The translations under genes and the position numbers were made by a program. A stretch of 64,000 nt of DNA, taken from contig NZ_JZKH01000041.1 in the NCBI RefSeq assembly GCF_000961885.1, forward strand, positions 5,870-69,869, read 5' to 3'. The DNA comes from Streptomyces rubellomurinus. Lineage in GTDB: Bacteria > Actinomycetota > Actinomycetes > Streptomycetales > Streptomycetaceae. Under the pieces are notes generated by a model. It ran no database searches, was not told the origin of the DNA, and worked only from the letters and a program-made list of their open reading frames with translations. Of this stretch, positions 21,556 through 30,394 are shown piece after piece. How positions within the stretch are numbered: the stretch's first letter is position 1; every line of letters begins with the position of its first letter.

Positions 21556-22248
21556 GTGCCACAGCAGCAGACGAGCAGTCCCGGGCAGGGGCAGCGATTC
21601 GACTGGTGGGCCGCTCCGGCCGCCGCCAGCGCGTCCGACCCCTCGGCCGCGCACCGCCGAACGGCGGTACCGGCGCAGCAGCCGCCCGCCCGTCCGGCGG
21701 CACCCGACCGGCCGGCCGCCGCCGCGCCGCCGGCCGTACCGCTGTCGGACCTACCGCTCCCGGCCGTACCGCTGTCGGACCTACCGCTCCCGGCCGTACC
21801 GCTGTCGGACCTACCGCTCCCGGCCGCGCCGCTGTCGGCGCCGCTCCCGGCGACCGCGCCCGTACCGGCGCCGGTGCCCGCGCCCGCGTCGGCGCCCCTG
21901 GTCGAGCCGGCCCCGGCGGCCGCCGCCGGCCCCGACAGCACCGAGGTCTACCGGGCCGTCCAGGCCAGCGCGGCCTTCCAGGACATCCGCCGCGGCTACC
22001 GCACCTTCGTCTTCCCGGTCAGCGGCGCCTTCCTCGGCTGGTTCCTGCTGTACGTCGCCGCGCAGGCCGCCGCCCCCGACCTGATGCGCACCGCGGTGGC
22101 CGGCCCGCTCAACGTCGCCTGGCTGCTCGGCCTGCTGCAGTTCGTCACCACCTTCCTGCTCACCTGGCTCTACGCCCGCAACGCCCGGACCAAGCGCGAC
22201 CGCGCCGCGCTCGGCCTGCGCTGGGACACCCAGGACCAGCTCCGGTGA
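21556..22248 (+). CDS. DUF485 membrane protein with proline-rich repeat N-terminus
   Basis: 230 aa; GTG at 21556 with AGGAG 6 nt upstream. The first ~130 residues are low-complexity Pro/Ala/Gln and include three exact copies of a ten-residue unit, AVPLSDLPLP, plus a decayed fourth. The last ~95 residues are a DUF485 domain (EVYRAVQASAAFQDIRRGYRTFVFP, two membrane helices, LLTWLYARNARTKRD). DUF485 proteins are the usual small partners of acetate-type sodium/solute symporters. Here the stop overlaps the symporter start (GTGA), confirming the pairing. Confidence 0.88.
   Translation: MPQQQTSSPGQGQRFDWWAAPAAASASDPSAAHRRTAVPAQQPPARPAAPDRPAAAAPPAVPLSDLPLPAVPLSDLPLPAVPLSDLPLPAAPLSAPLPATAPVPAPVPAPASAPLVEPAPAAAAGPDSTEVYRAVQASAAFQDIRRGYRTFVFPVSGAFLGWFLLYVAAQAAAPDLMRTAVAGPLNVAWLLGLLQFVTTFLLTWLYARNARTKRDRAALGLRWDTQDQLR
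21733..21822 (+). repeat. Three exact 30-bp tandem repeats inside the DUF485 gene
   Basis: The unit begins GCCGTACCGCTGTCGGACCT and is repeated three times at a 30-bp period without a mismatch; a divergent fourth partial copy follows. It is in frame and encodes AVPLSDLPLP each time. Exact identity at the DNA level implies recent expansion or copy-number instability. Confidence 0.95.
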
Positions 22249-23978
22249 GCGCCGCGACCGCGGTGACCAGCACCGCCACCCCGCCGCCCGTCGCGCCCAC
22301 GGGCGACCACCACGACCTCGCGATCGTCCTGTTCGCGGTCATCGTCCTGGTCACCCTCGGCATCACCCTGTGGGTCGGCCGCCGGGGCGACGCCGCCGAG
22401 GACTTCTACGCCGGCGGCCGCGGCTTCACCCCGCTGCAGAACGGCTTCGCGCTCTCCGGCGACTACCTCTCCGCCGCGTCCTTCCTCGGCGTCGCCGGGC
22501 TGATCGCCCTGTACGGCTACGACGGCGTGCTCTACAGCATCGGCTTCCTGGTCGCCTGGCTGGTCGTGCTGATGCTGGTCGCCGAACTCGTCCGCAACGC
22601 CGGCCGGTACACCCTCGCCGACGTCCTCGCGCTGCGGCTGCGCCGGCGCAAGGTCCGGGCCGCGGCGGGCGGTGCCAGCGTCGTCGTGACCCTGCTCTAC
22701 CTGGTCGCCCAGATGGTCGGCGCCGGCTCGCTGGTCGCCCTGCTGCTCGGCACCAACAGCTCCGGGGCCCGCACCTGGGCGATCATCGCGGTCGGCGCAC
22801 TGATGATCGTCTACGTCACGGTCGGCGGGATGAAGGCCACCACCTGGATCCAGATCGTCAAGGCCTTCCTGCTGATCGCCGGCTCGGTGCTGCTGACCGT
22901 GCTGCTGGTGGCGCGCTTCCACGGGGACCTGTTCGCGCTGATGCGCCAGGCCGCGCAGCACAGCGGTGCCGGCCACCGCTACCTCGAACCGGGCCTCAAG
23001 TACGGCGCCACCTTCACCAGCCGGCTGGACTTCTTCAGCCTGGGCCTCGCCCTGGTGCTGGGCACCGCCGGCCTGCCGCACATCCTGTCCCGCTTCTACA
23101 CCGTGCCCACCGCGCGGGCCGCCCGCCGCTCCACGATGTGGGCGATCGGGCTGGTCGGCGGCTTCTACCTGATGGCCATCGTGCTCGGCCTCGGCGCCAC
23201 CGCGCTGATCGGCTCGGCCGAGGTCCGGCACGCCAACTCGGCCGGGAACACCGCCGTCCCGCTGCTCGCCCTGGTGCTCGGCGGCGGCAACGGCAGCACC
23301 GGCGGCGTGGTGCTGTTCGCCCTGATCTCGGCGATCGCCTTCGCCACCATCCTCGCCGTGGTCGCCGGGCTGACCCTGGCCTCCTCGGCGGCCTTCGCCC
23401 ACGACATCTGGGCCGGGGCCTGGCGCGGCCGCCCCCGCCGCCGCCCGCTGCTGCGGCGCGGCGCGGTGCCCGGCACCCGCTCGGCCGAGGCGCCGGCCGC
23501 CGAGGAGAGCGCCGACGCCGACGCGGTCAGCGAGCGCGAGGAGGTCCGGGTGGCGCGGATCTCGGCGGTCGGGATCGGCGCGGCCGCGATCGCGATCAGC
23601 CTCTTCGCCCAGCAGCTGAACGTCGCCTTCCTGGTCGGCCTGGCCTTCGCGGTGGCCGCCTCCGCGAACCTGCCGGTGCTGCTGTACAGCCTGTTCTGGT
23701 CGCGGTTCACCGCCCGCGGCGCGGTCTGGTCGGTGTACGGCGGGCTCGTTCCGGCGATCGTGCTGGTGTTCTTCTCGCCGGTCGTCTCCGGGACGAAGGT
23801 GGCGCTCTTCCCGGGCATCGACTTCCACTGGTTCCCGCTGGAGAACCCCGGGATCGTCTCCATCCCGCTCGGCTTCCTGGCCGGCTGGCTCGGCACCGTC
23901 ACCTCGCCCGAGCCCGCCGACGCGGACCGCTTCGCCGAACTGGAGGTGCGGGCCCTCACCGGTGCGGGCGCGGCCTGA
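22245..23978 (+). CDS. Sodium/solute symporter, acetate/monocarboxylate type (ActP/MctC-like)
   Basis: 577-aa SSS-family permease, GTG start overlapping the DUF485 stop. About 13 membrane segments. Family phrases: DFYAGGRGFTPLQNGFALSGDYLSAASFLG near residue 50, YVTVGGMKATTWIQIVKAFLL, LGTAGLPHILSRFYTVPTARAARRS and SAIAFATILAVVAGLTLASSAAFAHDIW. A charged loop of ~45 residues with acidic AEESADADAVSEREE lies near 420. Relatives carry acetate, pyruvate or other short monocarboxylates with sodium or protons. The substrate is inferred from the family only. Confidence 0.9.
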   Translation: MSAATAVTSTATPPPVAPTGDHHDLAIVLFAVIVLVTLGITLWVGRRGDAAEDFYAGGRGFTPLQNGFALSGDYLSAASFLGVAGLIALYGYDGVLYSIGFLVAWLVVLMLVAELVRNAGRYTLADVLALRLRRRKVRAAAGGASVVVTLLYLVAQMVGAGSLVALLLGTNSSGARTWAIIAVGALMIVYVTVGGMKATTWIQIVKAFLLIAGSVLLTVLLVARFHGDLFALMRQAAQHSGAGHRYLEPGLKYGATFTSRLDFFSLGLALVLGTAGLPHILSRFYTVPTARAARRSTMWAIGLVGGFYLMAIVLGLGATALIGSAEVRHANSAGNTAVPLLALVLGGGNGSTGGVVLFALISAIAFATILAVVAGLTLASSAAFAHDIWAGAWRGRPRRRPLLRRGAVPGTRSAEAPAAEESADADAVSEREEVRVARISAVGIGAAAIAISLFAQQLNVAFLVGLAFAVAASANLPVLLYSLFWSRFTARGAVWSVYGGLVPAIVLVFFSPVVSGTKVALFPGIDFHWFPLENPGIVSIPLGFLAGWLGTVTSPEPADADRFAELEVRALTGAGAA

Positions 23979-23990
23979 GCGCCGCGTCTC

Positions 23991-24028
23991 GGGGAACCCC
24001 GGCGGTCCTGGGGCCGCCGGGGTTCCCC
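23991..24028. terminator. Bidirectional terminator, symporter / CitB-type regulator
   Basis: Perfect 15-bp arms GGGGAACCCCGGCGG (23991-24005) and CCGCCGGGGTTCCCC (24014-24028), 8-nt loop, between convergent genes. Confidence 0.85.
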
Positions 24029-24033
24029 CGTGT

Positions 24034-24720
24034 CTAGCACCGAACGGCCAGACCGTAGCGGTGCTCCGGGCGGCCGGTGTCGCCGTAGCGCAGGGTCAGC
24101 CGCAGCCGGCTGTCCCGCTCCAGCTGCTTGAGGTAGCGCTGCGCCGTCGAGCGGCTCAGGCCGGTGGCGTCGGCGACCTCCTGGGCGGACAGCGGCCGGC
24201 CCGCCCGCCGCAGCACCCCGAGCACCAGGTCGGTGGTGGGTGCCGAGTGGCCCTTGGGCAGCGGGCCGGCCGGGGCGGCGGCGCTGCGCAGGGTAGCGAA
24301 CAGCCGGTCCACCTCGTCCTGGCCGGCCTCCCGGGCGGGGGCGGCCAGCGCGTGCCGCAGCTGCGCGTACGCCACCAGCTTCTCCCGCAGCCCGGCGAAG
24401 GTGAACGGCTTGACCAGGTACTGCAGCGCGCCGTGCTGCATCGCGGCGTGCACCGTGGAGACGTCCCGGGCGGCGGTCACCATCATCACGTCGCAGGACA
24501 CCTGCCGCTCCCGCAGCCGGCGCACCAGCGCCAGGCCGGTCTCGTCCGGCAGGTGGTGATCGAGCAGCAGCAGGTCCACCGGGCGGCGCTCCAGCGCGGC
24601 CAGCGCCTCCCCGGCCGAGTGCGCGGTGCCGGTCACCCGGAAGCCCGGCACCTTGGCCACGTACGCGGCGTGCACGTCGGCGACCCGGAAGTCGTCGTCC
24701 ACCACGAGTACGTCGATCAT
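24034..24720 (-). CDS. CitB/DcuR-type response regulator
   Basis: 228 aa. The ATG at 24720 overlaps the kinase stop (TGATG). Receiver domain with acidic VDDD (7-10), phosphoacceptor Asp54 (LLLLDHHLPDETG), and KPF near 105. A linker and a C-terminal helix-turn-helix follow (PLSAQEVADATGLSRSTAQRYLKQLERD), the IclR-like wHTH found in CitB/DcuR/MaeR regulators of carboxylate uptake. It works with the upstream kinase. Likely targets are the divergent ABC importer or the convergent symporter next door; which one cannot be decided from sequence. Confidence 0.93.
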   Translation of the reverse strand: MIDVLVVDDDFRVADVHAAYVAKVPGFRVTGTAHSAGEALAALERRPVDLLLLDHHLPDETGLALVRRLRERQVSCDVMMVTAARDVSTVHAAMQHGALQYLVKPFTFAGLREKLVAYAQLRHALAAPAREAGQDEVDRLFATLRSAAAPAGPLPKGHSAPTTDLVLGVLRRAGRPLSAQEVADATGLSRSTAQRYLKQLERDSRLRLTLRYGDTGRPEHRYGLAVRC

Positions 24721-26309
24721 CACGCCTCCACGAGCTGAGTGGTGAGCAGGGCCTCGGGCAGCTCGACGGTGAACCGGGCGCCGCCGAGCGGCCCCGCGTC
24801 GAGCACGATCCGGCCGCCGGTCCGTTCGACCAGCCGCCGCACCATCGCCAGGCCCAGCCCGCGTGGCCGGTGCGCGGGCGCGTCCTTGCTGGTCCACCCC
24901 TCCTCGAAGACCTGCTCGCGCAGCTCCTCCGGCACGCCGGGGCCGCTGTCCGCGACCTGCAGCAGCAGGGTGGAGCCGGCCGCCGCCAGGCTGACCTCCA
25001 CCCGGCCGCCCCCTTCCACCGCGTCCACCGCGTTGTCGATCAGGTTGCCGAGCACCGTCACCAGCGCCCGCGCGTCCACCACCGCGTCCGGCAGGTGCGC
25101 CGCCGGGGCGAGCAGCAGCCGCACGCCGCGCTCGGCGGCCACCGCCGTCTTGCCGGCCAGCAGCGCCGCGACGTGCGGGTCCCGCACCTGTTCGGCGATC
25201 CGACCGGCCACCACGGCGTGCGAGCCGGACTGCTCCGAGATGAACGCCACCGCCTGCTCGTGCCGGCCCAGCTCCAGCAGCCCGAGCAGGGTGTGCATCC
25301 GGTTGGCGTGCTCGTGGTCCTGGGCCCGCAGCGCCTCGGTGAGGCTGCGGGTGGTGTCCAACTCGCGGACCAGGGACTCCAGTTCCGTCCGGTCGCGGAG
25401 GGTGACGACGGCGCCGTGCCCGGCCGTCGCCATCCGGTTCACCACCAGCACCCGGTCGTCCCGGACGGCCGGCAGGTCGGTGCCGGTGATCCGCCCGGTC
25501 AGTACGTCCGCCAGTCGGCCCGGCGGCAGCACCTCGGTGATCGGGCGGCCGGTGCTGTCCTCGGGCAGACCGAGCAGCCGGACGGCCTCGTCGTTGGCGA
25601 TCCGGACCCGGCCGTGCTCGTCCAGCGCGACCATGCCCTCGCGGATGCCGTGCAGCATCGCCTCCCGCTCGACCAGCAGCGCCGAGATGTCGGCCAGCGC
25701 GATGTTGTGGGTGCGGCGCTTCAGCCGGCGGGCCAGCGCGAGCGTGGCGACGGTGCCGGCGGCCAGGCCGGCGCCCGCGCACAGCAGGATGCCGGTGAGC
25801 ATCTTCAGCAGCCGGCGGCGGATCGAGTCGTCGCTGATGCCGACCGACACCTCGCCGACGATCCGGCCGTCCGCCGTGCGCAGCGGCACCTTGCCGCGCG
25901 CGGTGCGGCCGAGCGTGCCGTCCTGGATCGCGGTGACGCTGCGGCCGCTGAGGGCGGGCTCCGGGTCGGTGCTGACCCGGTGGCCGATCCGGCCCGGGTC
26001 GGTGTGCGAGAGCCGGATCCCGGCCAGGTCGGTGACCACGACGAAGCTGGCGCCGGTGGCCAGCCGGATCTGCTCGGCGTTGCGCTGCACCGTCGCCGAG
26101 TCGCGGGCCTCGGCGGCGCGGGCGATCGCCTCGTCGGTGGCGGTGGCCTGGGCGATCGACAGCGCGCGCTGCATCGCGTCGTGGTCCAGCTCGTTGCTCA
26201 CCGGGGCCAGGAACAGGCCGGCGGTCACGGCGGTGACGCCGACCGTGACGACGGTCTGGCTGAGCAGCAGCTGGGCGAAGACCCGGCGGGGCCAGCGGGG
26301 GAGCTTCAT
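24720..26309 (-). CDS. CitA/DcuS-type sensor histidine kinase
   Basis: 529 aa, ATG at 26309 with GAGGAGG 6 nt upstream. TM1 (about 13-34), a periplasmic Cache/PDC-like sensor (40-168) with SFVVVTDLAGIRLSHTDPGRIGHRVSTD, a family hallmark for carboxylate sensing, TM2 (172-193), a PAS domain (about 205-310; GMVALDEHGRVRIANDEAVRLLG), the SPOB-type phosphoacceptor region with His332 (DHEHANRMHTLLGLLELG), and a HATPase_c domain (LGNLIDNAVDAV, DSGPGVPEE, GLGLAMVRRLVERTGG). Relatives sense citrate, malate, fumarate or similar ligands. First gene of a two-gene operon, divergent from a NitT/TauT-type importer across a 231-bp region. Confidence 0.94.
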   Translation of the reverse strand: MKLPRWPRRVFAQLLLSQTVVTVGVTAVTAGLFLAPVSNELDHDAMQRALSIAQATATDEAIARAAEARDSATVQRNAEQIRLATGASFVVVTDLAGIRLSHTDPGRIGHRVSTDPEPALSGRSVTAIQDGTLGRTARGKVPLRTADGRIVGEVSVGISDDSIRRRLLKMLTGILLCAGAGLAAGTVATLALARRLKRRTHNIALADISALLVEREAMLHGIREGMVALDEHGRVRIANDEAVRLLGLPEDSTGRPITEVLPPGRLADVLTGRITGTDLPAVRDDRVLVVNRMATAGHGAVVTLRDRTELESLVRELDTTRSLTEALRAQDHEHANRMHTLLGLLELGRHEQAVAFISEQSGSHAVVAGRIAEQVRDPHVAALLAGKTAVAAERGVRLLLAPAAHLPDAVVDARALVTVLGNLIDNAVDAVEGGGRVEVSLAAAGSTLLLQVADSGPGVPEELREQVFEEGWTSKDAPAHRPRGLGLAMVRRLVERTGGRIVLDAGPLGGARFTVELPEALLTTQLVEA

Positions 26310-26540
26310 CCGGGCCTCCTCTCGGCGGCTGGTGGAGGTGGGTTCGGGTGGGTTCGGGCGGGGTCGGGACACCCTATGTTTCCGGCGTGTTTCTGTCAGC
26401 CGCGTCCCCGCAGTTGTAGCGCAAGCAAAACGAGCAGAACACCCCTCAATGCGGAGAAGTCGCACTACGCGAAGAAGGCTCCCGCCGGGGCCGGGGCCGC
26501 TCCTACCGTTCCGGGGCAAGCACCGACCCCGGAGGAATGC
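26310..26540. promoter_or_regulatory. Divergent regulatory region, CitA/CitB system and ABC importer
   Basis: A noticeably AT-richer core (about 26370-26470, with TATGTTTCCGG and AAGCAAAACGAG) lies between the two operons. CitB-type regulators usually bind AT-rich direct repeats, so this is where I would expect their site. The importer start has GGAGG 5 nt upstream. No exact repeat stood out. Confidence 0.4.
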
Positions 26541-27392
26541 ATGAGCGAGCGAAGCGAGGCAGGGGGCGTGAGGACGGCCCCGGCGATCGAACTGATCGGC
26601 GCGACGAAACGGTTCCGCACACCGTCCGGCGCCCTGCACACCGCCGTCCGCGATCTCGACCTGACCGTCGCCCAGGGCGAGTTCGTCGCCGTCGTCGGCC
26701 CGACCGGCTGCGGCAAGTCCACCACCCTGACCCTGGTCAGCGGCCTGGAGGAGCCCACCGAGGGGGACGTCCGGGTGTACGGCGAGCCGGTCCGCGGGAT
26801 CGGCGCCGAGGTCGGCTTCGTGTTCCAGCAGGACGCCGTCTTCCCGTGGCGCACCGTCCTGTCCAACGTGATGGCCGGCCCGCGCTTCCGCGGCGTGCCC
26901 GCCGCCGAGGCCAGGGAGCGGGCCCGGGACTGGCTCGGCCGGGTCGGCCTGGCCGCCTTCGAGGACCGCTACCCGCACCAGCTGTCCGGCGGCATGCGCA
27001 AGCGCGTCGCGCTCGCCCAGACCTTCGTCAACGACCCGACGATCCTGCTGATGGACGAGCCGTTCTCGGCGCTGGACGTGCAGACCCGCGCCCTGATGTC
27101 CGACCAGCTGCTGGAGCTGTGGGCCGGGACGAGTTCTTCCAGGAACGCGGCGTCCGTCGTGTTCGTCACCCACGACCTGGACGAGGCCATCGCGCTCGCC
27201 GACCGGGTCGTCGTGATGACGGCCGGGCCGGCCACCGTCAAGGAGATCTTCACCGTCGACCTCCCGCGCCCGCGCACCGTGGAGGCCGTCCGACTGGAGC
27301 CGAGGTTCGTCGAGCTGTACCGCGAGATCTGGGCCTCGCTCGGCGAAGAGGTGCGCATCACCCGGGAGAGAGGAGCGGGTCGTGCCGCTTGA
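26541..27392 (+). CDS. ABC importer ATPase, NitT/TauT/SsuB family
   Basis: 283 aa. Canonical motifs: Walker A GPTGCGKST near residue 53, Q-loop VFQQDAVFPWRTV, signature LSGGMRKRVALAQ, Walker B ILLMDEPFSALD, switch VFVTHDLDEAIALADRV. The Q-loop phrase FPWRTV and the end sequence (EPRFVELYREIWASL) are typical of nitrate/sulfonate/bicarbonate and pyrimidine-precursor importers. Strong ribosome binding site GGAGG. It overlaps the permease by 11 bp. Energises the importer encoded by the next two genes. Confidence 0.93.
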   Translation: MSERSEAGGVRTAPAIELIGATKRFRTPSGALHTAVRDLDLTVAQGEFVAVVGPTGCGKSTTLTLVSGLEEPTEGDVRVYGEPVRGIGAEVGFVFQQDAVFPWRTVLSNVMAGPRFRGVPAAEARERARDWLGRVGLAAFEDRYPHQLSGGMRKRVALAQTFVNDPTILLMDEPFSALDVQTRALMSDQLLELWAGTSSSRNAASVVFVTHDLDEAIALADRVVVMTAGPATVKEIFTVDLPRPRTVEAVRLEPRFVELYREIWASLGEEVRITRERGAGRAA

Positions 27393-28245
27393 GACCGCGC
27401 CGGCCGCCGGCACCGCCGCTGTGATCAGCAGGACCGAGGCCCGCCAACGGGCGTCCCGCAACCGGAAGTTGAGCGTCTACGCGGCGCGGGCGGCCGTCCT
27501 GGTCGGCTTCCTCGGGCTCTGGGAGGCGTGCGCCCGGGGCGGCGTCATCGACCCGTTCAACTTCTCGCAGCCGTCGAAGATCTGGGACCAGATCTGGCAG
27601 TGGACCACCCACGGCACCGCGCAGGGCTCGCTCGGCGAGCAGATCGGCTACACCCTGTACGAGGCGCTGGCCGGCTGGGTGGTCGGCGTGATCGGCGGCG
27701 TGCTGCTCGGCATCACGCTCGGCCGGATCCGCTTCCTGGCCGACGTGTTCGGGCCCTACATCAAGGTGCTCAACGCCATCCCGCGCATCGTGCTCGCCCC
27801 GATCTTCCTGATCTGGTTCGGCCTCGGGCCGGCCTCCAAGGTCGCCTCCGCCGTGGTGCTGGTGTTCTTCCCGGTGTTCTTCAACGCCTTCCAGGGCGCC
27901 CGCGAGGTCGACCGCAACCTCGTCTCCAACGCCCGCATCCTCGGCGCCTCCAACCGCAAGGTCACCCTCCAGGTGGTCATCCCGGCCGCCACCACGTGGA
28001 TCTTCACCAGCCTGCACGTCAGCTTCGGCTTCGCGCTGATCGGCGCCATCGTCGGCGAGTACATCGGCGCCACCAAGGGCCTGGGCCTGCTCGTCGCGGC
28101 CGCCCAGGGCACCTTCAACGCGGCCGGCGTGTACGCCGCCATGACCATCCTCGCCGTCGTCGCGCTGCTCACCGAGGGGCTGCTGACCTTCGCCGAGAAG
28201 AAGCTGTTCCGCTGGAAGCCCGCCGACGCGGGCGACGGCCGCTGA
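27382..28245 (+). CDS. ABC importer permease, TauC/SsuC type
   Basis: 287 aa, GTG start inside the ATPase gene (11-bp overlap) with GAGAGGAG upstream. Six membrane helices; the conserved EAA-type cytoplasmic loop reads GAREVDRNLVSNARILGASNRKVTLQVVIPAA near residue 175. The closing KKLFRWKP is also a family feature. Inner-membrane channel of the NitT/TauT-type system. Confidence 0.92.
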   Translation: MPLETAPAAGTAAVISRTEARQRASRNRKLSVYAARAAVLVGFLGLWEACARGGVIDPFNFSQPSKIWDQIWQWTTHGTAQGSLGEQIGYTLYEALAGWVVGVIGGVLLGITLGRIRFLADVFGPYIKVLNAIPRIVLAPIFLIWFGLGPASKVASAVVLVFFPVFFNAFQGAREVDRNLVSNARILGASNRKVTLQVVIPAATTWIFTSLHVSFGFALIGAIVGEYIGATKGLGLLVAAAQGTFNAAGVYAAMTILAVVALLTEGLLTFAEKKLFRWKPADAGDGR

Positions 28246-28278
28246 CCACCCCTTCCACCGAAGAGAGGCACCCCCGCC

Positions 28279-29352
28279 ATGCGCCCGAACCCGACCGGCA
28301 GAGTCGCTGCCGCCGCCCTCGCCGCCGCCCTGCTCCTCCCGCTCACCGCCTGCGCCAACGACGCCGCCCGGTCCGCCCACGGCGCCGCCGCCCCGGCCGG
28401 GCAGAAGGTGGACGGACCGACCGTCAAGATCATGGTCGGCGGCCTGGACAAGGTCATCTACCTGCCCGCCATGCTCACCCAGCGGCTCGGCTTCTTCGCC
28501 GAGGCCGGCGTCAACGTCGAGCTGATGAGCGAGCCCGCCGGCGTCAACGCCACCACCGCGCTGCTGGCCGGCGACGTCCAGGGCGCGGTCGGCTTCTACG
28601 ACCACACCATCGACCTGCAGGCCAAGGGCAAGCACGTCGAGTCCGTGGTGCAGTTCTCCCAGGCCCCCGGCGAGGTCGAGATCGTCTCCGCCAAGCAGGC
28701 GGACGCGATCAGGTCCAGCGCCGACTTCAAGGGCAGGAAGCTCGGCGTCACCAGCCTCGGCTCCTCCACCGACTTCCTCACCAAGTACCTCGCGGTCAAG
28801 AACGGCACCGCCGTCAACGAGTTCAGCCCGATCGCGGTCGGCGCCGGCCAGACCTTCATCGCCGCACTCCAGCAGGGCAGCATCGACGGCGGGATGACCA
28901 CCGACCCGACCGTCGCCACCATCCTGGACAAGGGCCTCGGCAAGATCCTCTACGACCTGCGCACCCCCGAGGGCTCCCGGCAGGCGCTCGGCGGGCTCTA
29001 CCCCTCGTCGGCGCTCTACATGAACACCGACTGGGTGGAGAAGAACAAGGACACCACCCAGAAGCTCGCCAACGCCTTCGTCAAGACCCTCAAGTGGATG
29101 TCCACCCACAGCGCCCAGGAGATCGCCGCGAAGATGCCGGCCGACTACGCGCAGGGCGGCGCCGAGCAGTACGCGGCCGCGATCAAGGCGACGCTGCCGA
29201 TGTTCACCACGGACGGCGTGATGCCGGCGGACGGGCCGAAGACGGTGCTCGCGGTGCTCGCCGCCTTCCACCCGGACGTCAAGGGCAAGGAAGGGAACAT
29301 CGACCTGGCCAGGACCTACACCACCGAGTTCGTCGGCAAGGCCACCGGCTGA
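28279..29352 (+). CDS. ABC importer substrate-binding lipoprotein, NMT1/TauA-like
   Basis: 357 aa. An N-terminal signal with a hydrophobic Ala/Leu core ends in the lipobox LTAC (Cys near 25), so it is a membrane-anchored lipoprotein. The mature part has the NMT1/THI5-like fold signature: KVIYLPAMLTQRLGFFAEAGVNVEL, ALLAGDVQGAVGFYDHTIDLQAKGK, and GRKLGVTSLGSSTDFLTKYLAVKNG. Such proteins bind sulfonates, nitrate, or thiamine pyrimidine precursors. The third position of a complete importer operon. Divergence from a CitA/CitB system hints at a small anionic ligand, which is inference. Confidence 0.9.
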   Translation: MRPNPTGRVAAAALAAALLLPLTACANDAARSAHGAAAPAGQKVDGPTVKIMVGGLDKVIYLPAMLTQRLGFFAEAGVNVELMSEPAGVNATTALLAGDVQGAVGFYDHTIDLQAKGKHVESVVQFSQAPGEVEIVSAKQADAIRSSADFKGRKLGVTSLGSSTDFLTKYLAVKNGTAVNEFSPIAVGAGQTFIAALQQGSIDGGMTTDPTVATILDKGLGKILYDLRTPEGSRQALGGLYPSSALYMNTDWVEKNKDTTQKLANAFVKTLKWMSTHSAQEIAAKMPADYAQGGAEQYAAAIKATLPMFTTDGVMPADGPKTVLAVLAAFHPDVKGKEGNIDLARTYTTEFVGKATG

Positions 29353-29365
29353 GCCGGCCCGGTCG

Positions 29366-29401
29366 GCGGTCCCGCGCTCACCCCCACGGGCGCGGGGCCG
29401 C
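29366..29401. terminator. Terminator between importer operon and sucrase-ferredoxin gene
   Basis: GCGGTCCCGCGC (29366-29377) pairs with GCGCGGGGCCGC (29390-29401) with one G-U pair; 12-nt loop. Convergent genes. Confidence 0.6.
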
Positions 29402-29443
29402 TCCCGCTCTCGGACGACCCCGCCGGTCGGACACCCCCGCTGG

Positions 29444-30346
29444 TCAGACGCCCCGGACGGACAGCACGTCCATCCGGGACGGCGTCACGGGCGCCTTGCC
29501 GCAGCTCTCCGGGCGCGGCGGCGAGCTGAACGCCTCGATCACGTCCACCTCCCATGCCCGGCCGTCCTGGTGCAGCACCCCGACCAGCCAGCGGCCCTCG
29601 CCGTCCGGGCGCTGCGTCACCGTCAGCACGTCCACCGCGGTCTCGCCGGTCGCCAGCCGCACCGCGTGCTCGGCCGCCTGGCCCGGGCGCCCCCAGCCCG
29701 AACAGCCGCGCGACCACTCCGGCACCATCCGCCCGGCCGCCGTCGCGGCCAGCACCTCCTTCGCGGTCACCGGGGTCAGCCGCCCGTACGCGTAGCCGTA
29801 CGGCAGCACCAGCATGGTGGGGGCGAAGCGGTGCCCGCCCAGGTGGGTGACCTCCCACACCTCGCTGTGCGCGGCCGCCGCCAGCTCCGCCGCGAGCGGG
29901 CGGCCCTGCAGCGCGCAGCAGCGGTCCCGGCGGCCGTTGGTGCACACCAGGGCCACCGGGCCGCCGACGTGCTCGGTCCCGAAGCCGGTGTGGTCGCCGC
30001 TGCCCAGTGCCGTGAAGTCCAGTTCCAGCAGCTCCGCCGGGTCGGTGACCTGCGCCCGGCGCACCCAGCCGCGGCCCGGCACGGTGTGCGCCACGATGAC
30101 CTCGTGCCGCGTGGTCGGCAGGCAGTCCGCGTGCCGGCCCGGCCGCCGGATCAGCCCCACCCGCACGCCGGTGCCCGCCGCGGCCGCGTCCAGCGCGCGC
30201 CCGGTCGCCCGGTCGAGGTGGCTCTCGCCGAGCGCCTTCGCGCCCCACGGGCCGTCCTGCTCGATCAGCAGCCAGGTGCTGGCCACTGCCGCCGTGGCGG
30301 CCAGCGGTTCCGACAGTTCGCGCGACGCGCTCGCACAGGTGCTCAC
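29444..30346 (-). CDS. Sucrase/ferredoxin-like family protein
   Basis: 300 aa, GTG at 30346. Family features: CTNGRRDRCCALQGRPLA near residue 133 and HLGGHRFAPTMLVLPYG near residue 165, which together resemble the thioredoxin-like [2Fe-2S] ferredoxin fold of the Suc/Fer-like proteins (Cys and His ligands). A third cluster WSRGCSGWG lies near 215. Proteins of this family are widespread in actinobacteria; the sucrose-hydrolysis label is historical and the true role is probably redox. Single gene downstream of the T7SS-like operon. Confidence 0.88.
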   Translation of the reverse strand: MSTCASASRELSEPLAATAAVASTWLLIEQDGPWGAKALGESHLDRATGRALDAAAAGTGVRVGLIRRPGRHADCLPTTRHEVIVAHTVPGRGWVRRAQVTDPAELLELDFTALGSGDHTGFGTEHVGGPVALVCTNGRRDRCCALQGRPLAAELAAAAHSEVWEVTHLGGHRFAPTMLVLPYGYAYGRLTPVTAKEVLAATAAGRMVPEWSRGCSGWGRPGQAAEHAVRLATGETAVDVLTVTQRPDGEGRWLVGVLHQDGRAWEVDVIEAFSSPPRPESCGKAPVTPSRMDVLSVRGV

Positions 30347-30394
30347 CGGCGCAAGGCTACCCGCAGCCCTCGGCCGGGCCGGGCCTGACCCGCC

